DNA from: DASXKD01 sp963734725
GTDB lineage: Bacteria; Actinomycetota; Actinomycetes; Streptosporangiales; Streptosporangiaceae
DNA: 64,000 bases
Reading direction: 5' to 3'
NCBI GenBank assembly: GCA_963734725.1
Contig: CAVTIX010000008.1
Location: 1 to 64,000, forward strand
The notes below the pieces were generated by a model. That model worked only from the letters and a program-made list of their open reading frames with translations, was not told the DNA's origin and did no database searches. Positions 33,493 to 44,224 of the stretch are shown here, piece after piece (the first letter of the stretch is position 1; each line of letters begins with the position of its first letter). Made by a program: the position numbers and the translations under genes.

Positions 33493-34620
33493 TCAGGTGA
33501 TCGGCGCGAACCGGATCTCACGGGTGTTACCAGGCGCGGCGAACCCGAGCAGCCGCTGCGCCTCCTCGCCGACGGCGTCCCGGTCCCGCGACGGCGCGGC
33601 GCCAAATAGTTCCACCGTCAGCGCCGCGGTCCGGCGGGACCGGGTGAGCCGCCACATGCCGGCCACGAACCCGTCGAGGAGCACCGTCCCGGGAAAGATG
33701 CCGTTGCGGGTGTACAGCCGGCGCCGGTTGTCGCCGCTGACGACGCGGGCGCGGTCCGCATGCGACAAGATCAGGTTGTCGAACTCGGCGACCAGGCGGA
33801 CGGGCGCCGGCGCGTCCGGGCCGGGCCGTGGCGCGTCCGGCAGGTCGAGCAACTCTCTCCCCTGCTCATCGTGGAAGGTCCGAAGGCCAGGCCGGAGCCG
33901 GTCCGCCACCTCGCCCAGCCGGGTCAGGCCGGACCAGGCCTGCGCGTCGGCGACCGTGGCCGGCCCGAACGCCGCGAGGTAACGGGTGATCAGAACGTCC
34001 ACCGACGGGCTGGGGTCCAGGGGCCGGCCGAGCCAGGCTTCCGCGGAGGTGTGCCGCGCCTGGCCGGCGGTGCCCCAGACGGCACGGGGCGGCACCTGGA
34101 CCAGCGGGACCAGCGCGCGGATGCCCTGGGCAAGCGCGGCGGGGGGGTGGCCGGGCCAGTCCGGCGCCAGCAGGTTGCCCAGCTCGCTGAACGTCCGGGG
34201 CTCGGCGTCCACGAGGGCGCGGCCCGCCTCGGCGAGGGCACCCGGGTCCAGCCCGGCGAACTGCTTGCCGAAGATGGCGGGCAGCGAACGGTCCAGCACC
34301 GGCTGGACCAGCGGGCGGAACGTCAGGCAGTCGCGGGCGGAGACGAGATGGATGGTGCTGCGCATCAGGGCGATCCGTACCACCTGCCGGCTTACCAGCA
34401 GCTCGGCCAGGTCGGCGGGCCGGAAACCGGCCAGCCGGGACAACAGCCCGAAGTAGGGCGGGAAAGGCGCCTGAGCTTGCAGGCCGGCCAGGTGCTCGAC
34501 CATCCCGATCACGGCCTCAGCCCGGCCCGGCCCAGCCGGCAGCGGGACGGGGCAGAGCAGCATCTGCCGGGCGAGCAAGGCCCGGTTGAGGGCCCTCAGG
34601 TTCAGCGTGTCGGTGGGCAT
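33493..34620 (-). CDS. winged-helix DNA-binding domain-containing protein (HTH_42 family)
   Basis: A 375-residue protein with the HTH_42 family marks: ARQMLLCPVP near the N-terminus, GLQAQAPFPPYFGLLSRLAG, LMRSTIHLVSARDCL, RLVAEFDNLILSHADR, and the C-terminal FVAGMWRLTR. Related AlkX/YcaQ proteins are DNA glycosylases acting on alkylated bases or crosslinks, so a repair role is possible. The gene is monocistronic as far as visible. Confidence 0.8.
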   Translation of the reverse strand: MPTDTLNLRALNRALLARQMLLCPVPLPAGPGRAEAVIGMVEHLAGLQAQAPFPPYFGLLSRLAGFRPADLAELLVSRQVVRIALMRSTIHLVSARDCLTFRPLVQPVLDRSLPAIFGKQFAGLDPGALAEAGRALVDAEPRTFSELGNLLAPDWPGHPPAALAQGIRALVPLVQVPPRAVWGTAGQARHTSAEAWLGRPLDPSPSVDVLITRYLAAFGPATVADAQAWSGLTRLGEVADRLRPGLRTFHDEQGRELLDLPDAPRPGPDAPAPVRLVAEFDNLILSHADRARVVSGDNRRRLYTRNGIFPGTVLLDGFVAGMWRLTRSRRTAALTVELFGAAPSRDRDAVGEEAQRLLGFAAPGNTREIRFAPIT

Positions 34621-34739
34621 CGGCGTTCCAGTGGCATCGGAGAGACCAGGCTATGCCGGCGTCGCCTGGGGCGCGCCGGGCCGGCGCCGGTCGTCGTGGC
34701 AGGACGAATCCTGGCAGGGCATGCCCTAAATTCGGGACC

Positions 34740-34919
34740 ATGAAGAAGCTTGTCGAGCTGCTCCTCTGCTTCCTCCACCCCTTGGCGGTCGTTCTCATCT
34801 GGATCGACTTGGTGTCGCGGACCGATATCTCCGGCGGCGCGAAGCTGGCGTGGGCCATCCTCGTCCTCATCCCGCTCGTGCCTTTCATCTACGTGCTCAC
34901 CGGCGGCGACCTGTGGTGA
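34740..34919 (+). CDS. small two-helix membrane protein (PLDc_N-like)
   Basis: A 59-residue protein: MKKLVELLLCFLHPLAVVLI, a short DLVSRTDISGGAK loop, then WAILVLIPLVPFIYVL and GGDLW. The two-helix hairpin with Pro in helix 2 resembles the PLDc_N (phospholipase D-nuclease N-terminal) family. It lies divergent from the HTH_42 gene and 145 bases before recQ. Confidence 0.6.
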   Translation: MKKLVELLLCFLHPLAVVLIWIDLVSRTDISGGAKLAWAILVLIPLVPFIYVLTGGDLW

Positions 34920-35063
34920 CGCCGCGGCGCCGGCGGCTAGCCGATCCGCGATAACCCGTGGCACGCGGCGTTGATCACATGGTCTGATCTGCTGAGGGCC
35001 GCCACGCCCCGGGCAGGCGCGGCGGCCCCCTCCTGCCCGCGGAATCCTCGTTAGAGTGACCGG

Positions 35064-36911
<1,848 letters not shown>

Positions 36912-37232
36912 GCCTCACCGGTCCCCCGCGGCGCTTCGTCGCCTCCCGCATCCACACAGCCACACACCCGATGCCCCAACCGGCCCTTCCAGCTTCCCCA
37001 GGACCAGCATGATTGGTCATCGTTCGCCAAAAGGATGTTAACAGTTTTACCGCAGAATAATTGAGCCCGGGTAAACGTCCGCTGCACGGAGTTCACCGTC
37101 CCATCTGCAGTCTTGCTCCTTGCACGGCGAAGTAGCTAGCAGTTGCTAGGATGCGTCCAGGCTAGCTGGCAGCTGTCCATTGGGGTGGCCGGGGGGATTC
37201 CGGCAAATACGCTATCAACCGGAGGTGGCGCG
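36912..37232. other. intergenic stretch with AT-rich promoter region
   Basis: About 320 bases between recQ and the nucleotide-sugar operon. The part 37015-37065 is AT-rich (GTTAACAGTTTTACC) against GC-rich surroundings and is the likely operon promoter. No gene is seen. Confidence 0.4.
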
Positions 37233-38447
37233 GTGGCAGAAACGTCCTGTCCCACCCCCTTCGCACGGGACGTCGTGGTGATCGGCGGGTGCGGGCACGT
37301 GGGCCTGCCGCTGGCCATCGCCTTCGCCTCGCGGGGCCTGCGGGTGGGCATCTTCGACCTCAGCGAGTCCGCGGTCGGGTGCGTGAACTCGGCCAAAATG
37401 CCCTTCGCCGAGCCGGGCGCCACACGAGCATTGGAGCGCGCGGTCGCAGCGGGCGCCCTCGTAGCCTCGACGGACCCTGCGATCGTGGGCACCGGCGAGC
37501 ATGTGATCGTGGTCATCGGCACTCCGGTGGGCGAAAACCTCGAGCCAGACCAGTCCGCCATCCCGAACGCGATGCAAGACTGCGCGCCGCACTTCGCCTC
37601 CGGCCAGATCCTGATCCTGCGCAGCACCGTGTACCCCGGCGTGACGGCCCGGGTGGAGAAGATGGTGGCCGGGCTCGGCGTGGACCTCGACGTGGCGTTC
37701 TGCCCGGAACGCATCGCCGAGGGCAAGGCGATGACCGAGCTGTTCGAACTTCCCCAGATCGTGTCCAGCCGCACCGTGCGCGGGCGGGACCGGGCCAGCC
37801 GCCTGTTCCGAAAGCTGACGCTGACGCTGGTACCGATGACGCCGGAGGAAGCCGAGCTGGCGAAGCTGTTCACCAATACCTGGCGGTACATCAAATTCGC
37901 CATAGCGAATCAGCTCTACATGATGGCCAATGATCGCGGCCTGGATTTCGAGCGTATACGCCAGGGGCTCGCACTAGATTATCAGCGGGCCGCGGACATG
38001 CCCGGCGCTGGATTCGCGGCCGGCCCATGTTTGTTCAAGGACACAATGCAGCTCGCCGCGTTCAACAACAACAATTTCGCGCTAGGGCACACGGCCATGG
38101 CCATTAACGAGGGATTGCCACTGTACCTGGTGGCCCGCCTGGAGCAGCGCTTCGACCTGAGTTCGATGACCGTAGGCATCCTTGGCATGGCGTTCAAAGG
38201 TGGGTCCGATGACATCCGGGCCAGCCTCTCCTACAAGCTCAAGCGGCTCCTGGTGTTCAAGGCGGACCGGGTGCTGTGCACCGACCCCTACGTCACGGCC
38301 GACCCAGATCTGACCCCGCTGGCCGAGGTGCTGGCGCAGGCGGACCTGATGATCATCGCTGCCCCGCATCCCGAGTATGCCGGCCTCCAGACCGGCAAGC
38401 CGGTCGCCGACATCTGGAACGTGCTCGGGAAGGGGGTTGTTGTGTGA
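37233..38447 (+). CDS. UDP-sugar 6-dehydrogenase (nucleotide-sugar dehydrogenase)
   Basis: A 404-residue protein from GTG 37233 with GGAGG upstream. It has the NAD Rossmann motif VVVIGGCGHVGLPLAIAFAS, the central dimer helix (AELAKLFTNTWRYIKFAIAN), the catalytic Cys in GAGFAAGPCLFKDTMQL, and the C-terminal GMAFKGGSDDIRAS. The enzyme oxidises C6 of a UDP-sugar to the uronate in two steps. It is of the UDP-ManNAc/UDP-GlcNAc dehydrogenase type rather than clearly UDP-glucose. It overlaps the next gene by GTGA. Confidence 0.88.
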   Translation: MAETSCPTPFARDVVVIGGCGHVGLPLAIAFASRGLRVGIFDLSESAVGCVNSAKMPFAEPGATRALERAVAAGALVASTDPAIVGTGEHVIVVIGTPVGENLEPDQSAIPNAMQDCAPHFASGQILILRSTVYPGVTARVEKMVAGLGVDLDVAFCPERIAEGKAMTELFELPQIVSSRTVRGRDRASRLFRKLTLTLVPMTPEEAELAKLFTNTWRYIKFAIANQLYMMANDRGLDFERIRQGLALDYQRAADMPGAGFAAGPCLFKDTMQLAAFNNNNFALGHTAMAINEGLPLYLVARLEQRFDLSSMTVGILGMAFKGGSDDIRASLSYKLKRLLVFKADRVLCTDPYVTADPDLTPLAEVLAQADLMIIAAPHPEYAGLQTGKPVADIWNVLGKGVVV

Positions 38448-39196
38448 CTGCGGGTGAGCCGCGGGTCTCGATCATCATCCCGGCATACGACGAGGGAAAG
38501 CACATTGTCCCCGTGCTGGATCGCCTGTTCGAATCGGTTCACCTGTCCTGTGAGGTGCTGGTCGTCGTTGACGACGAGGACGATTCCACCGTGCCCGTGG
38601 TCCGTGACTACGCCCGGGCCGAGCCGCGGCTACGGTGCCTGGTCAATACCTACGGCCCCGGCCCCGCGAACGCGGTCCGCTTCGGCATGGCGGCGGCCGC
38701 GGCCAATGTCGCGGTGGTCACGATGGCCGACGGCTGCGACGATTCCAGGCAGATCGATGACCTGGCCAGGCTGGTGGAGCGCGGGGTGGCGGTGGCCGCC
38801 GCATCCCGGTACATGGCCGGTGGGCAGCAGGTCGGCGGCCCGCTGGTCAAGGGCCTGCTATCGCGCACCGCGGGCCGTTCGCTCCGGCTGTTCGCCCGGC
38901 TCGGCACGCGGGACGCGACGAACTCGTTCAAGGCGTACTCGACCAGCTTCGTCCGCGAGGTCGGCATCGACTCGCGGGACGGCTTCGAGATCGGGATCGA
39001 GTTGACCGCCAAAGCCAAGCGGCTGCGGCTGCCCGTCGCGGAGATCCCGACAATCTGGCTAGACCGGCCGGCCGGGGTGTCGAACTTCAAGGTCGCCGAG
39101 TGGGTTCCCAAGTACCTTCGCTGGTACCGGTTCGCTTTCGGCGGCCCGCTGACCCCGGCGCAGATCAGGGCCCGAGGATCGAAGAAGGGCAGATGA
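38444..39196 (+). CDS. family 2 glycosyltransferase
   Basis: A 250-residue GT-A glycosyltransferase. N-terminal nucleotide-binding VSIIIPAYDEGKHIVPVLDR, the Asp-rich segment LVVVDDEDDSTVPVVRDYAR, and TMADGCDDSRQIDDL (DxD-like) identify it. The C-terminal part (GFEIGIELTAKAKRLRLPVA and EIPTIW) fits dolichol-phosphate-mannose-synthase-like enzymes; no membrane helices follow. It transfers a sugar from NDP-sugar to lipid or polysaccharide. It overlaps genes on both sides by four bases. Confidence 0.85.
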   Translation: MTAGEPRVSIIIPAYDEGKHIVPVLDRLFESVHLSCEVLVVVDDEDDSTVPVVRDYARAEPRLRCLVNTYGPGPANAVRFGMAAAAANVAVVTMADGCDDSRQIDDLARLVERGVAVAAASRYMAGGQQVGGPLVKGLLSRTAGRSLRLFARLGTRDATNSFKAYSTSFVREVGIDSRDGFEIGIELTAKAKRLRLPVAEIPTIWLDRPAGVSNFKVAEWVPKYLRWYRFAFGGPLTPAQIRARGSKKGR

Positions 39197-40221
39197 TGGA
39201 GAAGGTTCTGGTCAGCGGCTCCGCCGGGTTCATCGGCGGGTACGTCGTCGGGGAACTGCTCGACCGCGGCTACGACGTCGTGGGCCTGGACAACTTCTCC
39301 AAGTACGGCAAGGTGGCCAAGTCCTACGACGCCCACCCCAGCTACCGGCTGGTCGAAGGCGACGCCAGGGACGTCGGGCTGCTCAGCAGGCTGCTGGCCG
39401 ACTGCGACCACTTCGTCGCCGGCGCCGCGATGATCGGCGGCATCTCTTACTTCCACGCCTACGCCTACGACCTGGTGGCCACCAACGAGCGGATCAACGC
39501 GGCCACCTGTGACGCAGCCATCAAGGCCTACAACGAGGGTCGGCTTCGCAAGGTCACCTACCTGTCGTCCTCGATGGTGTTCGAGAGCGCCGATCAGTGG
39601 CCGTCCTACGAGGGCCAGCAGCGCGAGATCCCGCCGCCGGTGTCCTCCTACGGTTTCCAGAAGCTGGCCGTCGAGTATTTCGCCCAGGCCGCGTGGGATC
39701 AGTACCGGCTGCCGTTCACGATCGTCCGGCCGTTCAACTGCGTGGGGATAGGCGAAAGCCGGGCGCTGGGCGACGATCAGATCATTTCGGGGAATGTCCG
39801 GCTGGCGATGAGCCACGTGGTGCCGGACCTGGTGCAGAAGGTGGTGAAGGGGCAGGATCCCCTGCACATCCTGGGTTCCGGCGAGCAGGTGCGGCACTAC
39901 ACCTACGGCGGGGACCTGGCCGTGGGCATCGTGACCGCGATGGAGCACCCGGATGCGCTAGGCGAGGACTTCAACCTCTCCACCAGCGAGAGCACCACCG
40001 TGCTACAGCTCGCCGAGCTGATCTGGCGCAAGATCAAGGGCCCGGACGTGCCGTTGCGCATGGTCCACGACGAGCCATTCGCCCACGACGTCCAGCGGCG
40101 GGTCCCGTCCACGGAGAAGGCCAAGCGGGTGCTCGGCTTCGAGGCGACGACCTCGCTGGATCAGATGCTGGACGAGGTGATCCCGTGGATCACCCGGGCC
40201 GTGCAGACGGGCGCCATCTGA
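39193..40221 (+). CDS. NAD-dependent nucleotide-sugar epimerase/dehydratase
   Basis: A 342-residue extended SDR. The NAD motif is VLVSGSAGFIGGYVVGELLD, the Asp after beta-2 is GLDNFS, the active-site pair is VSSYGFQKLAVEYFA (Tyr-x-x-x-Lys), and RPFNCVGIGESRALG follows family pattern. It would epimerise or dehydrate a UDP- or dTDP-sugar, probably together with the dehydrogenase above. Tandem ATGs at 39193 and 39196 overlap the glycosyltransferase stop. Confidence 0.87.
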   Translation: MMEKVLVSGSAGFIGGYVVGELLDRGYDVVGLDNFSKYGKVAKSYDAHPSYRLVEGDARDVGLLSRLLADCDHFVAGAAMIGGISYFHAYAYDLVATNERINAATCDAAIKAYNEGRLRKVTYLSSSMVFESADQWPSYEGQQREIPPPVSSYGFQKLAVEYFAQAAWDQYRLPFTIVRPFNCVGIGESRALGDDQIISGNVRLAMSHVVPDLVQKVVKGQDPLHILGSGEQVRHYTYGGDLAVGIVTAMEHPDALGEDFNLSTSESTTVLQLAELIWRKIKGPDVPLRMVHDEPFAHDVQRRVPSTEKAKRVLGFEATTSLDQMLDEVIPWITRAVQTGAI

Positions 40222-40265
40222 CCTGCGCGGGCCTCTGGGGGACGGGCCGGACCCGCTATCAGTTC

Positions 40266-40326
40266 GGCACCGGCCACCTGGCCGGCACCGGCCACCTGGC
40301 GGGCATCGGTTACCTGGCCGGCATCG
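40266..40326. repeat. 18-bp tandem repeat, about 3.4 copies
   Basis: The unit GGCACCGGCCACCTGGCC is repeated with a few changes between the epimerase stop and the 3' end of the DUF2461 gene. The last copy overlaps the DUF2461 C-terminus by a few codons. It separates two convergent transcription units. Confidence 0.8.
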
Positions 40327-40948
40327 TGGATGGGCCCACGTTCTTGGTCAGCCAGTCGCCCAGCGGCCGGGCCGCCCGCAAGAAGCCCGCGATGTGATCC
40401 TTCGCAGCCGCGGTCTCCAGCCAGGGCTCGGGCGGCCACTCCCGCCAGGCAACGATGCCCTTATAGCGGAGCAGCCGGGCGCGCGCGTGATCGGCCGGGT
40501 GCCCGCGCGGCACGGTCTTCAGCACGTCACGGCCGTGCACCTCGATGCCCTGCTTTTCGATCTCCGCGATCAGCTCCTCCAGCTCGCCGCCGGTCCGGTC
40601 CGCCGCCACCGCTTCGCGGTACCGGCTGACCTGGTCGGAGGCCATGCCGTACATGCCGTCGCCCACCGCGAGGCCCTTGGCGGAGAGCTGGATGTAGCCA
40701 CCGCCGAGCAGGGCGCCGATGTGCGTCTTGTACGGCGTCTTGTCCTTGCTGAACCTGACGTCGCGGTAGGGGCGGAAGATCTTCGACTCGCCGAACTCCG
40801 GCCCCAGCTCGTCCAGCAGCTCCATCATGGGGCGCAGGACCTGCTCGTCGTAGACCGCCTTCTGCCGCGTCCAGTACGTCTTGGTGTTGTCGGCCTCGAG
40901 ACCCTCGTAGAAGTCCAGTGCCTCCTCAGCCCACCCGCTGAAGGCCAT
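40310..40948 (-). CDS. DUF2461 family protein
   Basis: A 212-residue protein with the DUF2461 (TIGR02453) marks: FSGWAEEALDFYEGLEADNT, FRPYRDVRFSKDKTPYKTHI and RLLRYKGIVAWREW. GGAAAGGA precedes the ATG at 40948. The family is widespread and uncharacterised; it has no signal peptide or membrane part. The downstream DNA carries an 18-bp repeat. Confidence 0.85.
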   Translation of the reverse strand: MAFSGWAEEALDFYEGLEADNTKTYWTRQKAVYDEQVLRPMMELLDELGPEFGESKIFRPYRDVRFSKDKTPYKTHIGALLGGGYIQLSAKGLAVGDGMYGMASDQVSRYREAVAADRTGGELEELIAEIEKQGIEVHGRDVLKTVPRGHPADHARARLLRYKGIVAWREWPPEPWLETAAAKDHIAGFLRAARPLGDWLTKNVGPSTMPAR

Positions 40949-40964
40949 GACTGCCGGTCCTTTC

Positions 40965-41627
40965 CTACGGTTCCTGCTTGTCCTGGATTTCCCAGGCGTG
41001 GTCAACGGCGTGCCAGGCGGTGCGGCGGGCCACGAACCGGGCGGGCCGCCGGGACCGGCTGAGGTCGCCCGGCGGGGCGGACACCGCGCCGGCCCGGATC
41101 TCCGCGAGGATCGCGGCGCGGACCCGGGCCAGCGCGGCGGCGTCGCCGGCCGGGAAGGGCCGCTCCTTGAGCCCGAGCATGCGGGCGTGGAGCACCTCGG
41201 TCTCGTGCACGTGCTCGATGATCTGGTCCCGGTCCCGGCCGCCGCCGCGCGGGCCCTTGCGCAGCGCCGGCGGGGAAGCGGCAGCGGTCTGCTCGAAGTA
41301 GTCCCACGTGGTCTGCACGAGCGCGGCCAGCCGGTCCGCCTGCTGCGCGGGGACCGGTTTCGCGTCCAGGGCGGGCGCGACGTCCAGGGCGCCGAAGTCC
41401 GTCGTGGCGCTGCCGGTCACCGTTTCGGCGATCTCGATGCAATCCACCTCATCGACGGGGTCGAAGGGGATGCCGGCCAGGGCGGCCAGCACGGCGTAGC
41501 GCGACGCGCTGGTGGCCAGCGCCTCGAGCGCCTGCTCCTCGTCCCGGCCGGACCGGCACCAGCCGGGCCAGCCGGCGGCGCAGGCGAACACCCGCTTCTT
41601 GCCGACTTCCAGGTACACGTCCGTCAC
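40965..41627 (-). CDS. DinB-superfamily protein
   Basis: A 220-residue protein from GTG 41627 (ATG 41636 is the alternative, with GAGG too close). YLEVGKKRVFACAAGWPGWC leads; HVHETEVLHARMLGLKERPF and RTAWHAVDHAWEIQD carry His residues positioned like the metal-binding helices of DinB-like proteins. Such proteins include mycothiol-dependent enzymes. It lies 16 bases before the DUF2461 gene start and may be co-transcribed with it. Confidence 0.6.
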   Translation of the reverse strand: MTDVYLEVGKKRVFACAAGWPGWCRSGRDEEQALEALATSASRYAVLAALAGIPFDPVDEVDCIEIAETVTGSATTDFGALDVAPALDAKPVPAQQADRLAALVQTTWDYFEQTAAASPPALRKGPRGGGRDRDQIIEHVHETEVLHARMLGLKERPFPAGDAAALARVRAAILAEIRAGAVSAPPGDLSRSRRPARFVARRTAWHAVDHAWEIQDKQEP

Positions 41628-41916
41628 GGGGACCATCCTCGCAGCCCGCGCCGGCGCCCGCACCATCCGGCGTGATGCGCGGGCGCGGTCCCGCGCCCGG
41701 CCGGTGTCAGCGGCGGCGCGTGGCCTTTCCCCTCAGCAACACCGTCAACTCGGTCCTCTGCCGGGTACGGCCCCGGGCAAAGACCGGCATGCAATCGCCG
41801 GCAATGCCTCCGGTCCCCTTTACAGACCGTTCGGGTTGGTTAACCATCACGGGTAAATCGCTATTGGACTGCTCTGATCACAGCGGGTTCCGGGGCCTGG
41901 CGCGCAGGAGGGGACC

Positions 41917-42858
41917 GTGACGCTGTTCACGCAGCCCGACGAGCCAGCAAGGCTGGCATCGGGAGGACCGTACCGGCGGGTGCCGCCGGTGCTGGCGGCC
42001 CTGGCCGGCCAGTTCGCCGGGCTGCGGGTCGAGAAGATGCTGCCCCACGACGGCAAGTCGCTGCTCGCCGCCGGGCACGCGGGCGACCAGCCGGTCATGA
42101 TCAAGGTGCTGCCAGAAGGCGACCCATTGTGGCGGCACCGGCAGCGCCACGAGATCGACGTGTACCAGATCTTCGCCAGGCACCCCCCGCCGGTACGGGT
42201 GCCCCGGCTGGTGCATACCGACGGACGCCGCATCGTCGTCATGGAGCGGCTGGACGGTGCCACGCTGGGCAGCGGCCGCTACCCGCGGACCCTCACCGGC
42301 CAGGAGGTCGAGGCCGCGGCCGGGCTGGTCGGCCAGTTGCATAACTGGCGGCCGCTGCCGGACGGGTTCCGGCCGGTGTTCGGCTACCGCGACCGCATCG
42401 TGCGCTACCACGCCACCGGGTACTTCACCGAGGACGACCGCCGGGCGCTGGAGCGGTTGCTCGCCCGGTGCGGCAAGCCATGGCAGCTCAACCACGGCGA
42501 CCCGCTGCCCGGGAACATGATCCGACTGCCTAGCGGCGAGTGGGCGCTGCTTGACTGGGAGTTCACCGGCCTGTTCCTGCCCGGATTCGACCTGGCCATG
42601 CTCAGTGTGCTGCTGGCCGGCACTCCCGGCGCGGCCGATTTCGTCAACGAGGTGGTCAGCCAGACCGGCCACGAGGACGCCTACCTGGTCAACCTGGCTA
42701 TCGTGCTCTCCAGGGAGCGGCGCATCCACCTCCAGCTGCCCCGCAGCCATCCGCTGCGGCTCGCCCGGTTGCCGGTAATCGATGCTGCCTGGGTCGCCGC
42801 CAGGGAACGGCTCATGACAGCGGCGGGCCCCCGGTCGCTGGCGCCTGCGCGGTGTTAG
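41917..42858 (+). CDS. aminoglycoside-phosphotransferase-family kinase
   Basis: A 313-residue protein-kinase-fold enzyme from GTG 41917 (GGAGG upstream). Motifs: VMIKVLPEGDPLWRHRQRHE (Lys and Glu of the ATP lobe), LNHGDPLPGNMIRLPS (catalytic HGD..N loop) and WALLDWEFTGLFLPGFDLAM (DxD metal site). The family phosphorylates small molecules such as aminoglycosides, choline, homoserine or sugars; the substrate cannot be told here. It is convergent with the LLM gene. Confidence 0.8.
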   Translation: MTLFTQPDEPARLASGGPYRRVPPVLAALAGQFAGLRVEKMLPHDGKSLLAAGHAGDQPVMIKVLPEGDPLWRHRQRHEIDVYQIFARHPPPVRVPRLVHTDGRRIVVMERLDGATLGSGRYPRTLTGQEVEAAAGLVGQLHNWRPLPDGFRPVFGYRDRIVRYHATGYFTEDDRRALERLLARCGKPWQLNHGDPLPGNMIRLPSGEWALLDWEFTGLFLPGFDLAMLSVLLAGTPGAADFVNEVVSQTGHEDAYLVNLAIVLSRERRIHLQLPRSHPLRLARLPVIDAAWVAARERLMTAAGPRSLAPARC

Positions 42859-42874
42859 GCCACCGCGGCCGCCA

Positions 42875-43810
42875 CTAAGGCAGCATCCCTTGCACCCGGC
42901 GGATGATCTCCCGGCAGAGCCGCCCCACATCGGCCGGGTCGTCGGTGAACTGCGACGGCTTGATGCAGAAGGTGGTGAACCCCGCCGCTGCCTGCGGGCC
43001 GATGGTCGCCAGGGCCCGCCCGAGGTCGGCCACGCTGTCCGGGCCGTCAAATACCGCCCGGGTCCCGCCGACCAGCTCCAGGCTCGCCGGATCCCGCCCG
43101 GCTGCCCGCAGCGCGGCCGTCAGGGCGGCCATCTCGGCCGGCGCGGGGCGGCCCAGTGGGTTGAACCCGTCGCCGTAGGCGACGAGGCGGGCCAGCATCC
43201 GCCGGTGCAGGCCGGCTCCGCCCAGCCACAGCACCGGGCCGCCCGGCCGGTAGGCCTTGGGCTCGAAGTAGACGTCGCGGAACGAGTAGTGCTCCCCGGA
43301 GAAAGAGGCCGGGGTGTCGCGCCACAGCACGGTCCAGGCGACCAGGTGCTCGTCCAGCAGATCGCCGCGCCTGCCGAACGGCACGCCCAGCGCCGCGTAC
43401 TCCTCGGCCAGCCAGGACACCGTCGGCAGCACCACCAGCCTTCCCGCGCTGAGCAAGTCGAGCGAGCCAAGTTCCCGTGCCAGCAGCAGCGGGTGCCGCA
43501 GCGGCGCGATGACCGCCCCGGCGACCAGCCGGATCCGCGTAGTCACCGCCGCGATCGCGGACAGCAGCACGAGCGAGCTTGGCCACGGCGTCGCCGGGTC
43601 CTGGTTGCCAGGCAGGGCGTACTCGCGGGGGTTGGCCATGACCCCGTTCGCCCCAGCGGATGGGCCCAGCACGATGTGCTCGCTGATCATCACCGAGTCG
43701 AACCCGGCGTCCTCGGCCTCACGGGCCCAGCGCACCAGCACCGGCAGGTCCCGGGCGCTGGTCATGGTCCAGTTCTCGCTGAGGATCAGGCACATCCGCG
43801 GCGCTGCCAT
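42875..43810 (-). CDS. LLM-class F420-dependent oxidoreductase
   Basis: A 311-residue luciferase-like TIM-barrel protein. MISEHIVLGPSAGANG, TRIRLVAGAVIAPLRHPLLL and SAGRLVVLPTVSWLAEEYAA are the core motifs; GPVLWLGGAGLHRRMLARL and FTTFCIKPSQFT close the barrel. It should bind F420 (or FMN) and reduce or oxidise a small organic substrate. GAGAGGACA precedes the ATG at 43810. It may belong to the catabolic region that starts upstream, across a 414-base gap with a direct repeat. Confidence 0.85.
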   Translation of the reverse strand: MAAPRMCLILSENWTMTSARDLPVLVRWAREAEDAGFDSVMISEHIVLGPSAGANGVMANPREYALPGNQDPATPWPSSLVLLSAIAAVTTRIRLVAGAVIAPLRHPLLLARELGSLDLLSAGRLVVLPTVSWLAEEYAALGVPFGRRGDLLDEHLVAWTVLWRDTPASFSGEHYSFRDVYFEPKAYRPGGPVLWLGGAGLHRRMLARLVAYGDGFNPLGRPAPAEMAALTAALRAAGRDPASLELVGGTRAVFDGPDSVADLGRALATIGPQAAAGFTTFCIKPSQFTDDPADVGRLCREIIRRVQGMLP

Positions 43811-44224
43811 GACTGTCCTCTCTGGGGCTGGGCCGCCCGGGCTGGCGGGGCCGCAGGCCATCGCGGGGTTCCGGGCATGTCTTACAGATCATCCAGCCTG
43901 CTGCGCGCCCACCGGCGGGCGCCTCGCGGCGTTGTCGTCGTCGCCCATAGCTCCGCTCATGCGTATCCGCTTTCGTCAGGGAATCGTCGCGCCGTGCACG
44001 CAGGCCGCGCTCGACCTGGGCGATCTTGTCGTCGGCTATCGGTGGGCGCGCCTGTCATCGCTGGTGCGATGGGTTCACCTGAGAAAACCGGATAGGCATG
44101 AGCTCCGCTATGGGCTCCTCCTCCGCCTTACGCTGCCCCACCCGCCTCCCCATCCCCCTTCACGGCAGCCGCTCGCCACGGCATAGATCTACGCTTGCTC
44201 CGGCATAGATCTATAAGACACGCC
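43811..44224. other. intergenic stretch with LLM promoter and direct repeats
   Basis: About 414 bases between the FAH-family stop and the LLM start on the same strand. The only structure seen is a 13-base direct repeat at 44179-44213, listed separately. No gene is apparent. Confidence 0.4.
44179..44213. promoter_or_regulatory. 13-bp direct repeat with palindromic core
   Basis: CGGCATAGATCTA occurs at 44179-44191 and 44201-44213, 22 bases apart, close to two helical turns. Each contains the palindrome TAGATCTA. It could bind a regulator dimer on one DNA face in the region upstream of the LLM gene. Confidence 0.4.
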
